This document shows positions 1 through 7,038 of a stretch of 43,415 nucleotides of DNA, one piece after another. Location: the NCBI RefSeq assembly GCF_000379985.1, contig NZ_KB904069.1:105-43519 (forward strand). Reading direction: 5' to 3'. This DNA is from Streptococcus caballi DSM 19004. Lineage in GTDB: Bacteria; Bacillota; Bacilli; Lactobacillales; Streptococcaceae. Position numbers and translations under genes: made by a program. The notes under the pieces are model-generated. The model had not been told where the DNA came from. It saw only the letters and a program-made list of their open reading frames with translations, and searched no databases. Each line of letters opens with the position of its first letter. Position 1 is the stretch's first letter.

Positions 1-171
1 CTGGTCTTCCATACTTAGACGGCGTGGGCGTCCACCTTTTTGGTGTTGCTCTTGATAAGCGTCAGTGAGACAATCAAGCATCAGTTGAAACGTTGCTTTT
101 TTAACACCCATCAACAATTTGAAATTCTCTGAGTTTAATTTAAGGCTTTTTCGTATGCTGTTTCCATAGCT
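1..171 (-). pseudogene. 5' part of an IS5-like transposase, cut by the window edge
   Basis: A reading frame on the minus strand is open from 171 to the window edge (57 codons). It reads ...KLLMGVKKATFQLMLD..., then AYQEQHQKGGRPRRLSMEDQ. The pattern of a short N-terminal helix, 'GV...TF..ML', and a basic 'KGGR..LS.ED' stretch matches my recollection of the N-terminal DNA-binding part of IS5-family (IS1381-like) transposases. There is no ATG, GTG or TTG before codon 18, and a TAA lies directly upstream at 172-174. A good ribosome site (AGAGGTGG on the minus strand, about 183-190) is followed by an ATG in another frame that stops after ten codons. The gene therefore looks frameshifted or start-less. 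The rest lies outside the window. Confidence 0.55.
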
Positions 172-251
172 TTAGTATACCACCTCTGAGTTATCGAACA
201 AGTCTAGTGTTAAAGAATATGAAGATCCATTTTCAGATGGCAGTTTTAGAA

Positions 252-277
252 CAAGATAAAAGCCCGTTTTTACGGGC
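252..277 (-). terminator. Intrinsic terminator, minus strand, downstream of mntE
   Basis: Read on the minus strand, a 6-bp GC-rich stem GCCCGT/ACGGGC with an AAAA loop is followed by TTTTATCTT. It would end transcription of the cation efflux gene whose stop codon is at 391-393. Confidence 0.6.
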
Positions 278-393
278 ATTAGTCACGTAATCATAGCACT
301 AACCTGAACGAAGTTCAGCGAACGTCTTTAGACGTCGCTGGAGAGAAACGGCTTATAGCCGGTGTACAAGCCACCCGTTTTCACGGGTAGTTA
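262..393 (+). ncRNA. Chain of five hairpins, possible IS200/IS605 right end with omega-RNA-like scaffold
   Basis: Five short hairpins follow one another: GCCCGT/ACGGGC (262-277), CTGAAC/GTTCAG (304-318), CAGCG-a-ACGTC/GACGT-CGCTG (316-340, sharing bases with the previous one), CGGCT/AGCCG (349-361) and ACCCGT/ACGGGT (373-388). The last ends in GGGTAGTT. A hairpin followed by GGTAGTT is how I remember the right ends of TnpB-carrying IS200/IS605 elements and the 3' end of their guide RNA. A short open frame (176-259) just upstream ends in a basic tail and TAA and could be the last codons of tnpB. No tnpB body is present, so this would be a remnant. The assignment is inference; the hairpins are directly visible. 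Confidence 0.4.
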
Positions 394-1641
394 TGACTTT
401 TTGTTGAGGTGCCTATCGGAAACAATGTGATAATTTTCAACCAAATGTTGATATGATATTTTAGTGACCTGATGGAAAATCAAATACCAGACTTCGTGGC
501 GGCGCCAAATGCTGGTATGTCTTTCTCCGTTTAATTCGTAGGTTAGGAGCTTGGTTTTCTGGCTGATAGAGTGAATTTTGAAATATTTAAAATTGCAAGG
601 AGAATAGCTTGCTTTTTTGAGGAATTCAGTAGCATTTTGGAAATGACCATCCTTATCAATCATGAGAAAGGATTTTGAAATGTAGTCCTCGTAATCAGGA
701 ATTTTAGAAAGAATGATTTTCTCGTTTTTATAAAGTTTTTTTGAAACATTGTCTAGCACTTCGTCCTCGGGGATGCTGGCAGGTTCAACATGAATATCAA
801 TGTCATAGACAGAGAATTTTTTACTAAGTAGCTTTTCAACTTCTTCGGTAATAGCGTGACTTTCATAGACAGACAGGTCTGGGTTCATTTCTAGGACAAT
901 GTCTAGATAGACGTTACTACCATAAGTCCTACCGCGTTGAGACTTGACTGCTGAAATTTTAGGAATCTGGAGAATGGCTGCTTCGTACTCCTTGAGTTGC
1001 TTCTGGTCAAAACCATCAGACAAGCTAAAGGCGCTCTGCATAAAAATATCGTAAGCGGTCTTAAGGATAAAGTAAGTGATGACAATGGCTGCTAGGTGGT
1101 CGATAATAGGAAGATGCAGTGAAGCCGCGATGATGGCTACAGACGTTCCTAGTGACGTCAGAGCATCTGACAGATTATCCTTAGAAGCAGCAACCAGGGC
1201 ACTGGATTTGACCTTCTGTGAGAGAGTCTTATTAAAGAGGTAGACACCAAACATAACCAGAGCTGAAATAATGCCAACGATAGCCCCTAGAGGATCAATT
1301 TCAGCCATGTGAGGGGATAAGATTTTCTTGATAGTTTGAATCAGCACTTGGAAACCAACGATAAACATGATAAAGGAAGTAATTAAGCTAGATAGATCTT
1401 CTATTTTCCAGTGACCAAAACGATGATCTTCATCGGCGGGGCGGCTGGCCAAATGTAGACCGATGAGAAGGGCGAGGTTGCCTAGAATATCAGATAGGTT
1501 ATTAAATCCATCGGCTACAAGTGAGGATGAATTTAAAATGTAACCTGTGACGAGCTTGGCTAAGGTAAGGGAAATATAAGCTGTAATGCTCACAATAGGT
1601 CCTCGTTTAGCTAATTTTAGATTGTCAGCTGGTGTAGCCAT
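391..1641 (-). CDS. mntE: Cation diffusion facilitator, MntE-like manganese exporter
   Basis: CDF family inner-membrane proton:metal antiporter, 416 aa. The N-terminal half carries the transmembrane helices; the C-terminal half (from about residue 205) is the cytoplasmic domain plus an extra tail of about 120 residues. The metal-site helices read N47-x3-D51 ('ADGFNNLSD') and D155-x3-D159 ('KDNLSD'), an N-D-D-D set linked to manganese-exporting CDFs rather than the H/D set of zinc members. 'DHRFGHWKIED' (72-82) is the conserved loop after helix 2. The ATG at 1641 is chosen because GGAGG (1648-1652) lies 6 nt before it; a longer TTG start at 1653 would overlap that site. Monocistronic, with its own extended -10 upstream. 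Manganese specificity is inferred. Confidence 0.87.
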   Translation of the reverse strand: MATPADNLKLAKRGPIVSITAYISLTLAKLVTGYILNSSSLVADGFNNLSDILGNLALLIGLHLASRPADEDHRFGHWKIEDLSSLITSFIMFIVGFQVLIQTIKKILSPHMAEIDPLGAIVGIISALVMFGVYLFNKTLSQKVKSSALVAASKDNLSDALTSLGTSVAIIAASLHLPIIDHLAAIVITYFILKTAYDIFMQSAFSLSDGFDQKQLKEYEAAILQIPKISAVKSQRGRTYGSNVYLDIVLEMNPDLSVYESHAITEEVEKLLSKKFSVYDIDIHVEPASIPEDEVLDNVSKKLYKNEKIILSKIPDYEDYISKSFLMIDKDGHFQNATEFLKKASYSPCNFKYFKIHSISQKTKLLTYELNGERHTSIWRRHEVWYLIFHQVTKISYQHLVENYHIVSDRHLNKKS

Positions 1642-1679
1642 AGAATCCTCCAATACTTCAACTTCATTTCAATTCTTAT

Positions 1680-1688
1680 ATTATACCA
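1680..1688 (-). promoter_or_regulatory. Extended -10 promoter for mntE
   Basis: The minus strand reads TGG-TATAAT, an extended -10. It begins only a few bases past the terminator of the upstream symporter gene. No good -35 is visible. The predicted start gives a leader of about 30 nt that holds the GGAGG site. Confidence 0.55.
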
Positions 1689-1723
1689 CAAAAGAACCCA
1701 TCAAACTTTGAAGTTGATGGGTT
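1684..1723 (-). terminator. Terminator of the agcS gene
   Basis: A 10-bp stem (1695-1704 pairing with 1714-1723, AACCCATCAA/TTGATGGGTT) is followed on the minus strand by TCTTTTG. It separates agcS from mntE. The plus-strand side also has a T-rich run, so it could work in both directions. Confidence 0.65.
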
Positions 1724-1728
1724 TTCCT

Positions 1729-3054
1729 TTATTTAGAAAAATAACGGCGTGTTTCTTTGATAATAACTGGGGATAAAGCCAGCAGGGCAACAAGGTTTGG
1801 AATGGCCATGAGTCCGTTTACGATATCGGCAATGACCCAAATGACTTCCAACTTGAGAAAGCCACCTAAGGCAACCATAGCTACGAAGATAAGGCGGTAA
1901 ATCGTGATAGCTGGTGTTCCAAAGAGAAATTCAAAGCAACGTTCACCATAATAGCCCCAACCAAGGATAGTTGTGAAGGCAAAGAGGATAAGACTGACTG
2001 TGAGTGCATAAGTGCCAAACTGTCCAAAGACTGTAGCAAATGCAGATTGGGTCAGTGTTGCTCCGTTAAGGTTGCTTGACCAACTACCTGTCACGATGAT
2101 GGTCAGTCCTGTTAAGCTACAGATGATAATGGTGTCAATAAAGGTTCCTGTCATAGATACCAAACCTTGTTCGACAGGCTCTTCTGTTTTAGCAGCGGCA
2201 GCAGCAATTGGTGCAGAACCCAGTCCAGATTCATTCGAGAAGACACCGCGGGCAATACCAGCCTGAATGGCCACCATGGTAGTTGCTCCCAGAAATCCTC
2301 CTGTAGCAGCTTGCCCACTGAAGGCTGATTTAATAATCAAAAGAATACTTGGAATGATAAACTTCCAATTGAAGGCAAGGATGATCAAGGCAGCTAGAAT
2401 GTAAATAGTAGCCATAAAAGGAACAATCTTTTCAGACACTTTCGAAATGGATTGAATCCCACCAAAAATAATGATGGCAACAATAATGGCTAAAATAGGG
2501 CTGATGACTTTGGGTGATAATCCTACGGCGTTATTCAACGATTCAGTGATAGAATTGACCTGTGTGAAGGTACCAGAACCAAAAAGAGCAACCATGACAC
2601 CAAAGATTGAGAAGGCAACAGCTAGTGGTCTCCAACGTTTGCCCATACCATTAAGGATATAATACATGGGTCCACCAGCGATTTCGCCATTGGCATCCTT
2701 AGTACGATATTTAATAGCTAAGACACCTTCGGCATATTTGGTAGCCATTCCAAAGAAGGCTGCCACCCACATCCAAAAAAGAGCTCCTGGTCCACCTAGC
2801 TTAATAGCAGTGGCTACTCCAACGATATTACCTGTGCCGACTGTTGCGGCTAGAGCAGTTGCCAAGGCCGCAAAGCTAGAAATGTCACCTTGCCCTTTGT
2901 TATCAGCCTTAAAGATGAGTTTGATGGCTTTAGGCAATTTTAAAATTTGCAGCAGTCCCAAACGCACGGACAAATAGATTCCCGTTCCAACTAATAAGAC
3001 AAGGAGGGGCGGTCCCCAGACGAAACTATCTAACTGAGATAAGATTTTATACAT
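1729..3054 (-). CDS. Alanine/glycine:cation symporter (AgcS family)
   Basis: 441-aa polytopic membrane protein of the AGCS family, which imports small neutral amino acids (alanine, glycine) with sodium or protons. The family signature is clear at about residues 71-115: 'GTGNIVGVATAIKLGGPGALFWMW' followed by 'FGMATKYAEGVLAIKYR'. The later 'IARGVFSNESGLGSAPIAAAAA' (about 271-291) is the second conserved block. Length and hydrophobicity pattern are normal for the family. AGGAG lies 5-9 bases before the ATG. It is transcribed alone from a near-perfect promoter and ends at a hairpin terminator. The exact substrate cannot be read from sequence. Confidence 0.92.
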   Translation of the reverse strand: MYKILSQLDSFVWGPPLLVLLVGTGIYLSVRLGLLQILKLPKAIKLIFKADNKGQGDISSFAALATALAATVGTGNIVGVATAIKLGGPGALFWMWVAAFFGMATKYAEGVLAIKYRTKDANGEIAGGPMYYILNGMGKRWRPLAVAFSIFGVMVALFGSGTFTQVNSITESLNNAVGLSPKVISPILAIIVAIIIFGGIQSISKVSEKIVPFMATIYILAALIILAFNWKFIIPSILLIIKSAFSGQAATGGFLGATTMVAIQAGIARGVFSNESGLGSAPIAAAAAKTEEPVEQGLVSMTGTFIDTIIICSLTGLTIIVTGSWSSNLNGATLTQSAFATVFGQFGTYALTVSLILFAFTTILGWGYYGERCFEFLFGTPAITIYRLIFVAMVALGGFLKLEVIWVIADIVNGLMAIPNLVALLALSPVIIKETRRYFSK

Positions 3055-3108
3055 AAAAGTCTCCTATTGAAAATGACGTTACAATGAAAAATTAACTTTA
3101 ACTTTATT

Positions 3109-3137
3109 ATTATAGATACTGTCGCTAGGTTTGTCAA
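3109..3137 (-). promoter_or_regulatory. Consensus promoter for agcS
   Basis: On the minus strand TTGACA (3132-3137) and TATAAT (3109-3114) are separated by 17 bp, a perfect consensus vegetative promoter. It points to strong, probably constitutive expression of the symporter. Confidence 0.88.
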
Positions 3138-3535
3138 TTCAGCCTTTTTAATAAGAATGGTTGAAAGAGTTTGCTAGCCCATTTTTCACTTGTCAAAGAG
3201 GGGCTGGAGATATTTTCTAGATGAAAAATGTCAAACTAAATAGAATCGTCTAAGCGCACAAGTGAAATGATCTCAAATCGAGTTTATTGACTCCATTTCA
3301 TCGATGCAATAAGCTCCTGTCAAATATTTTATGTAACCTGATTATAAGGACGTTTCTGAATTTAATTAAACCGCTCTCAAGCGTGTTTTGACAGTGATTA
3401 ACCCCTGTTGTTCGTCGTTCACGTTCTGAAGTGTTGTGCTGCTCAAACTAATTACCTGTGTTACTAAAAATATCAAAATGATGTCTTTTCTGATACGTTT
3501 ACATTTCTAACCCTCTAGAGTTTTGAACTTGTCTG
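3138..3535. other. Non-coding stretch between divergent agcS and sulP
   Basis: About 400 bp with no convincing open frame on either strand. It holds scattered short inverted repeats (for example CACTTGT near 3189 and ACAAGTG near 3259). A cre-like sequence near 3491 is one base short of the CcpA consensus. I see no gene here. Confidence 0.4.
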
Positions 3536-3544
3536 TGCTAGAAT
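3536..3544 (+). promoter_or_regulatory. Extended -10 promoter for sulP
   Basis: TGC-TAGAAT is an extended -10 hexamer, with a weak TAGAGT 17 bp upstream. The predicted leader is about 45 nt and contains the GAGGAGGA ribosome site just before the ATG. Confidence 0.45.
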
Positions 3545-3594
3545 GGTAGATAAGTTCTCGCAAGTGTCTGAGAGCAAAAAATGAGGAGGAAAAG

Positions 3595-5259
3595 ATGGAC
3601 GCTTTAAAGTATATTAAACCAAAATTTTTCACGACCCTAAAGGGTTACACGAGGGCACAGTTCATAAAGGACTTGGTAGCGGGTATCATCGTTGCCATTA
3701 TCGCTCTACCATTGTCAATAGCTTTGGCTATCGCTTCTGGAGTCAATCCAGAACAAGGACTTTATACCGCTGTTGTAGCTGGTTTTTTTATTTCCTTTTT
3801 AGGAGGTAGTCGCGTTCAAATTGGTGGTCCGACTGCAGCCTTCGTTGTTATCATCTATGGCATCATTGCCCAATACGGTATGTCTGGCCTGACCGTTGCC
3901 ACATTTATGGCTGGAATTATGATGATTATCATGGGGTTTTTACGCTTCGGTGATTTGATTAAATTCATTCCCAAAACTATTACGGTTGGTTTCACGCTAG
4001 GGATTGCTGTTGGAATTGTCGCTGGACAAATCAAGGATTTCTTTGGTTTGAGTATGGGTTCAGTCCCCGCTGAATTTGTCGAAAAGATTGCTGCTTACGC
4101 TAAGAATATGCACACTCTCAACTGGCCAACGCTTTTGATTGGTCTTTTAGCCCTACTGATTCAGATTTTCTGGCCAATGGTTTCTCAGAAAATTCCTGGC
4201 TCACTGGTTGCGATTTTGGTCACAACAGCTATTGTGGGTCTAGGTCATGAGACATCTGTTAAGACCATTGGTGATCTCTACACTATTAAAGCTGGTTTGC
4301 CAACTTTCACTGTGCCACATTTGTCATTTTCCTTGGTTCGTCAATTGATGTCTCCGGCCTTCACTATCGCTATCTTGGCCTCTATTGAGTCACTCTTGTC
4401 AGCTGTTGTTTCTGATGGGATGATTGGTGGCAATCACCGCTCTAACGCGGAGTTGGTCGGTCAAGGTGTTGGAAATCTGATGTCAGCTCTCTTTGGTGGG
4501 ATTCCTGCCACGGGTGCCATTGCGCGTACCGCAGCTAACGTCAAAAATGGCGGTCGTACACCGGTAGCGGGTATGGTTCACGCTCTCACCCTTCTTTTGA
4601 TCCTGCTATTTTTGATGCCTTACGCCTCATTGATTCCTATGAGTTGTTTGGCAGCTATCCTCATCATGGTCGGTTATAATATGAGTGGATGGCGGACTTT
4701 TGGGCGTATGCTACGTACAGCACCTAAGAGTGATATTGCTGTCTTGGTCATTACCTTTGTTCTCACAGTCTTCTTTGACCTTGTTGTTGCCATTGAATTT
4801 GGTATGGTTCTGGCAGCCTTCCTTTTCTTGAAACGAATGTCAGATATTGCTGAAGTACGTCAATGGGTGGACAAGGAAAGCCTTGATGATCCAATGCTTT
4901 CAGAAGAAGCAGATCTCAAAGACGTGCCTAAAAACGCAGTTGTCTATGAAGTCTTTGGTGCTCTTTTCTTCGGTGCTGCTAATGATTTCCTCAATGTTGA
5001 CCAAGAAACAGGCAAAAATGTCCTCATCATCCGCATGCGTAACGTACCTGCTATGGATATTTCAGGTATGGAAGCCTTGGAAGAAACACTTGAGATTGCT
5101 CAGAAACGTGGCATGACTCTTATTCTGTCTCATGTCAACGACCAGCCTTACTATGTTATGGAAAAAGCAGGTTTCATTGATAAAGTTGGTGCAGAAAATA
5201 TTTGCGAAAACATTGATGCAGCCCTAGTTCGTGCTGCTAGTTTGGCACCTACTAAGTAA
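3595..5259 (+). CDS. SulP family anion transporter with STAS domain
   Basis: 554-aa membrane transporter of the SulP/SLC26 family (sulfate, bicarbonate or other anions, usually with protons or sodium). The start of the transport domain, 'DLVAGIIVAIIALPLSIALAIASG' (about 26-49), and 'QIGGPTAAFVVIIYGI' (about 75-90) are typical. 'ATGAIARTAANVKNGGRTPVAGM' (about 303-325) is the conserved family block. The last 100 residues form the cytoplasmic STAS domain ('VPAMDISGMEALEETLEIAQKRG'). GAGGAGGA precedes the ATG. It stands alone between its own promoter and terminator. The anion carried is not determinable; in streptococci bicarbonate uptake is as plausible as sulfate. Confidence 0.92.
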   Translation: MDALKYIKPKFFTTLKGYTRAQFIKDLVAGIIVAIIALPLSIALAIASGVNPEQGLYTAVVAGFFISFLGGSRVQIGGPTAAFVVIIYGIIAQYGMSGLTVATFMAGIMMIIMGFLRFGDLIKFIPKTITVGFTLGIAVGIVAGQIKDFFGLSMGSVPAEFVEKIAAYAKNMHTLNWPTLLIGLLALLIQIFWPMVSQKIPGSLVAILVTTAIVGLGHETSVKTIGDLYTIKAGLPTFTVPHLSFSLVRQLMSPAFTIAILASIESLLSAVVSDGMIGGNHRSNAELVGQGVGNLMSALFGGIPATGAIARTAANVKNGGRTPVAGMVHALTLLLILLFLMPYASLIPMSCLAAILIMVGYNMSGWRTFGRMLRTAPKSDIAVLVITFVLTVFFDLVVAIEFGMVLAAFLFLKRMSDIAEVRQWVDKESLDDPMLSEEADLKDVPKNAVVYEVFGALFFGAANDFLNVDQETGKNVLIIRMRNVPAMDISGMEALEETLEIAQKRGMTLILSHVNDQPYYVMEKAGFIDKVGAENICENIDAALVRAASLAPTK

Positions 5260-5276
5260 GATTGTGCTATAAATAA

Positions 5277-5308
5277 AATTCGGTAGCTAAATAGCTATTG
5301 AATTTTTT
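5277..5308 (+). terminator. Terminator of sulP
   Basis: A 12-bp stem with one wobble pair (AATTCGGTAGCT with AGCTATTGAATT, loop AAAT) runs into six T residues. Confidence 0.88.
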
Positions 5309-5396
5309 CTATCCTAAGACAGCTTACTGGGATTTTGAAAAGTAGGAGTGCTTGGCTGATAGGTAGAAGCTCACTTAGATTCTGCTGCTAAAAAAG

Positions 5397-5405
5397 TGCT
5401 ATAAT
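5397..5405 (+). promoter_or_regulatory. Extended -10 promoter for the thioesterase gene
   Basis: TGC-TATAAT, a perfect extended -10, lies 30 bp before the chosen ATG with no clear -35. The predicted leader is about 23 nt and contains GGAGG. Confidence 0.65.
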
Positions 5406-5434
5406 AATTGAGCAATAGTTTTTGGAGGAAGATG

Positions 5435-5821
5435 ATGGAAAACGAATATTTGCACGAGATACGTGTTTTTGAGAATTTTGATATGATATCTTTTGAAGAA
5501 GGGCATGTGGTGGTGACAACTGAGGTTGTGCATAAGTCACTCAATTATTATGGCTTTGCACATGGCGGCTACCTTTTTACTCTTTGTGACCAGATTTCTG
5601 GCTTGGTCGCTATCTCGACAGGTTTTGAGGCGGTAACCTTACAATCCAGTATCAATTATCTCAAGCCTGGGAAGTTAAGTGACCAACTGATGATTGAGGG
5701 TAAATGCATTCATAATGGGAGTACAACTAAGGTAGTGGACGTCAGCATCACCAACCAAGCTAAAGAAGATGTGGCCAAGGCCACCTTCACTATGTTTGTG
5801 ACGGGGCCAGTTGATAAGTAA
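5435..5821 (+). CDS. PaaI/YdiI-type hotdog-fold thioesterase
   Basis: 128-aa single-domain hotdog protein of the PaaI acyl-CoA thioesterase group. 'YYGFAHGGYLFTLCDQISGLVAI' holds the HGG motif and the downstream acidic residue (D) that activate water in this family; 'SSINYLKPGKLSDQLMIEGKCIHNG' is the usual second half. It is expected to be a cytoplasmic homotetramer hydrolysing an acyl-CoA thioester; the substrate is unknown. The ATG at 5435 is chosen because GGAGG (5424-5428) is 6 nt upstream; the ATG at 5432 is only 3 nt away and a TTG at 5408 would include the ribosome site. Monocistronic. Confidence 0.87.
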   Translation: MENEYLHEIRVFENFDMISFEEGHVVVTTEVVHKSLNYYGFAHGGYLFTLCDQISGLVAISTGFEAVTLQSSINYLKPGKLSDQLMIEGKCIHNGSTTKVVDVSITNQAKEDVAKATFTMFVTGPVDK

Positions 5822-5868
5822 AAAATTAAAAGGGGTTGGAAAGTTTTTTCAGCTTTTTTTGATAAATT

Positions 5869-6046
5869 GCAAAGCTCCAATAAATGATTTTTGGGTTTTT
5901 GTTTGGCGAACTAGAGCCTATAAACTTATATTTTAGGTATCACTTGGTGAACAGTAGCTCAATAAATCATTTGTTGGGCCATTACAAAAAGTAGAACTTT
6001 AACCATAAGCTTTTTAGGCTCGTGTTTGTGAAATAGAGCCTAAATC
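5869..6046. repeat. Two diverged copies of an AT-rich intergenic unit with hairpins
   Basis: The gap between the thioesterase gene and yebC (5822-6230) holds no gene but shows internal repetition. AGCTCCAATAAATGATTT (5873) recurs as AGCTCAATAAATCATTT (5956), and TAGAGCCTATAAA (about 5912) recurs as TAGAGCCTAAA (about 6034). The second unit folds as TTTAGGCTC (6013-6021) with GAGCCTAAA (6036-6044), a perfect 9-bp stem, followed by a run of T residues. It could be a decayed small repeat element. Confidence 0.4.
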
Positions 6047-6171
6047 AGAAATTTTTTTGAGCTTTTACAGAAAATATTGAGCTTGATAGCTTTGCTTTGG
6101 ATAAAGAGAAGGGGGCAAGCTTAGGAAAGTAGAGTTGGCACTGGTGTTACTAAACGTCTTGCTCCTTTTTG

Positions 6172-6180
6172 TGCTATAAT
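6172..6180 (+). promoter_or_regulatory. Extended -10 promoter for yebC
   Basis: TGC-TATAAT lies 50 bp before the yebC ATG. No clear -35 is seen; the extended -10 is enough to propose a promoter with a leader of about 44 nt. Confidence 0.6.
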
Positions 6181-6230
6181 GGCAGTGGAATATACAAAGA
6201 GTATCAGTCAATAAACAAAGGAGCTTTACT

Positions 6231-6956
6231 ATGTCTGGACATAATAAATGGAGTAAGATTAAGAATAAGAAGGGTGATGCGGATGCTAAGCGTGGAGCCA
6301 TTTTCAATAAGCTGTCTCGGGAGATTTTTGTGGCAGCTAAGAATGGTGGCGCTGATCCTAGCATGAATGCAGCCCTTCGTTTGGTTTTGGACAAGGCACG
6401 TGCAGCTAATATGCCCAAGGACAACATCAATCGTGCCATTAAGAAGGCGACAGACGTTGGAGATACGACCAACTATAATGAGATTAGTTATGAGGGCTAT
6501 GGTCCTGGTGGTGTTGCCATTCTGGTGCATACGCTTACGGATAATAAAAACCGTACAGATGCTCATATTCATACTATTTTTAGTCGAAACGGTGGCAATA
6601 TGGGGTCTTCTGGTTCGGTGGCTTACCTTTTTGACCGCAAAGGGTATATCGTGATTGAGCGTGAGGGGCTTGATTTGGATGAAGATGCCATGTTTGAGTT
6701 GGTTTTGGAGGCTGGAGCAGAAGACTTGAAGACCTCTGATGATATTTTTGAAATCATCACATTACCCAAGGATTTTCCAGCTGTCAAAGAAGCCTTGGCA
6801 GCGCAGCTATTGACCTTCGCTCAGGCCCAGCTAAGCATGATTCCGCAGACCGAAGTCATCCTGACTCCAGAGCAGCTGGAAAAATTAGATAATTTGGTTG
6901 ATAAATTAGAAGAAGATGATGATGTACAGGATGTTTACACCAATGCAGCTAACTGA
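6231..6956 (+). CDS. yebC: YebC/PmpR family protein
   Basis: 241-aa cytoplasmic protein of the universally conserved YebC family, first described as DNA-binding regulators and more recently as translation factors helping ribosomes through difficult (proline-rich) stretches. The N-terminal signature 'MSGHNKWSKIKNKKGDADAKRGAIFNK' is exact for the family. 'GYGPGGVAILVHTLTDNKNRT' (about 89-109) and 'FSRNGGNMGSSGSVAYLF' (about 115-132) are the other conserved blocks. Length is normal. AAAGGAG sits 8 bp before the ATG. It is monocistronic here, between its own promoter and that of the serine hydrolase gene. Confidence 0.95.
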   Translation: MSGHNKWSKIKNKKGDADAKRGAIFNKLSREIFVAAKNGGADPSMNAALRLVLDKARAANMPKDNINRAIKKATDVGDTTNYNEISYEGYGPGGVAILVHTLTDNKNRTDAHIHTIFSRNGGNMGSSGSVAYLFDRKGYIVIEREGLDLDEDAMFELVLEAGAEDLKTSDDIFEIITLPKDFPAVKEALAAQLLTFAQAQLSMIPQTEVILTPEQLEKLDNLVDKLEEDDDVQDVYTNAAN

Positions 6957-6988
6957 CACACTTTTTTCTTTCAATTTTTCTCATAGTC

Positions 6989-7016
6989 TTGAAATTTTTT
7001 AAAATTCTTATAAAAT
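6989..7016 (+). promoter_or_regulatory. Promoter for the serine hydrolase gene
   Basis: TTGAAA (6989-6994) and TAAAAT (7011-7016) are spaced by 16 bp. The region just upstream is T-rich and may also end yebC transcripts, although no real hairpin is visible. Confidence 0.6.
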
Positions 7017-7038
7017 AGAATGGTCAGGAGATTTTTAA

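Noticed and set aside
3491..3505. Possible CcpA cre box (TGATACGTTTACA) upstream of sulP
   Set aside because: It is one base short of the cre consensus length between the TG and CA ends, so not supported as a site.
6204..6572. Minus-strand open frame of 122 codons across yebC
   Set aside because: It is a shadow of the yebC coding frame with no ribosome site or family features.
6961..7010. Terminator after yebC
   Set aside because: T-rich runs are present but no stable stem; I kept only the promoter of the next gene.
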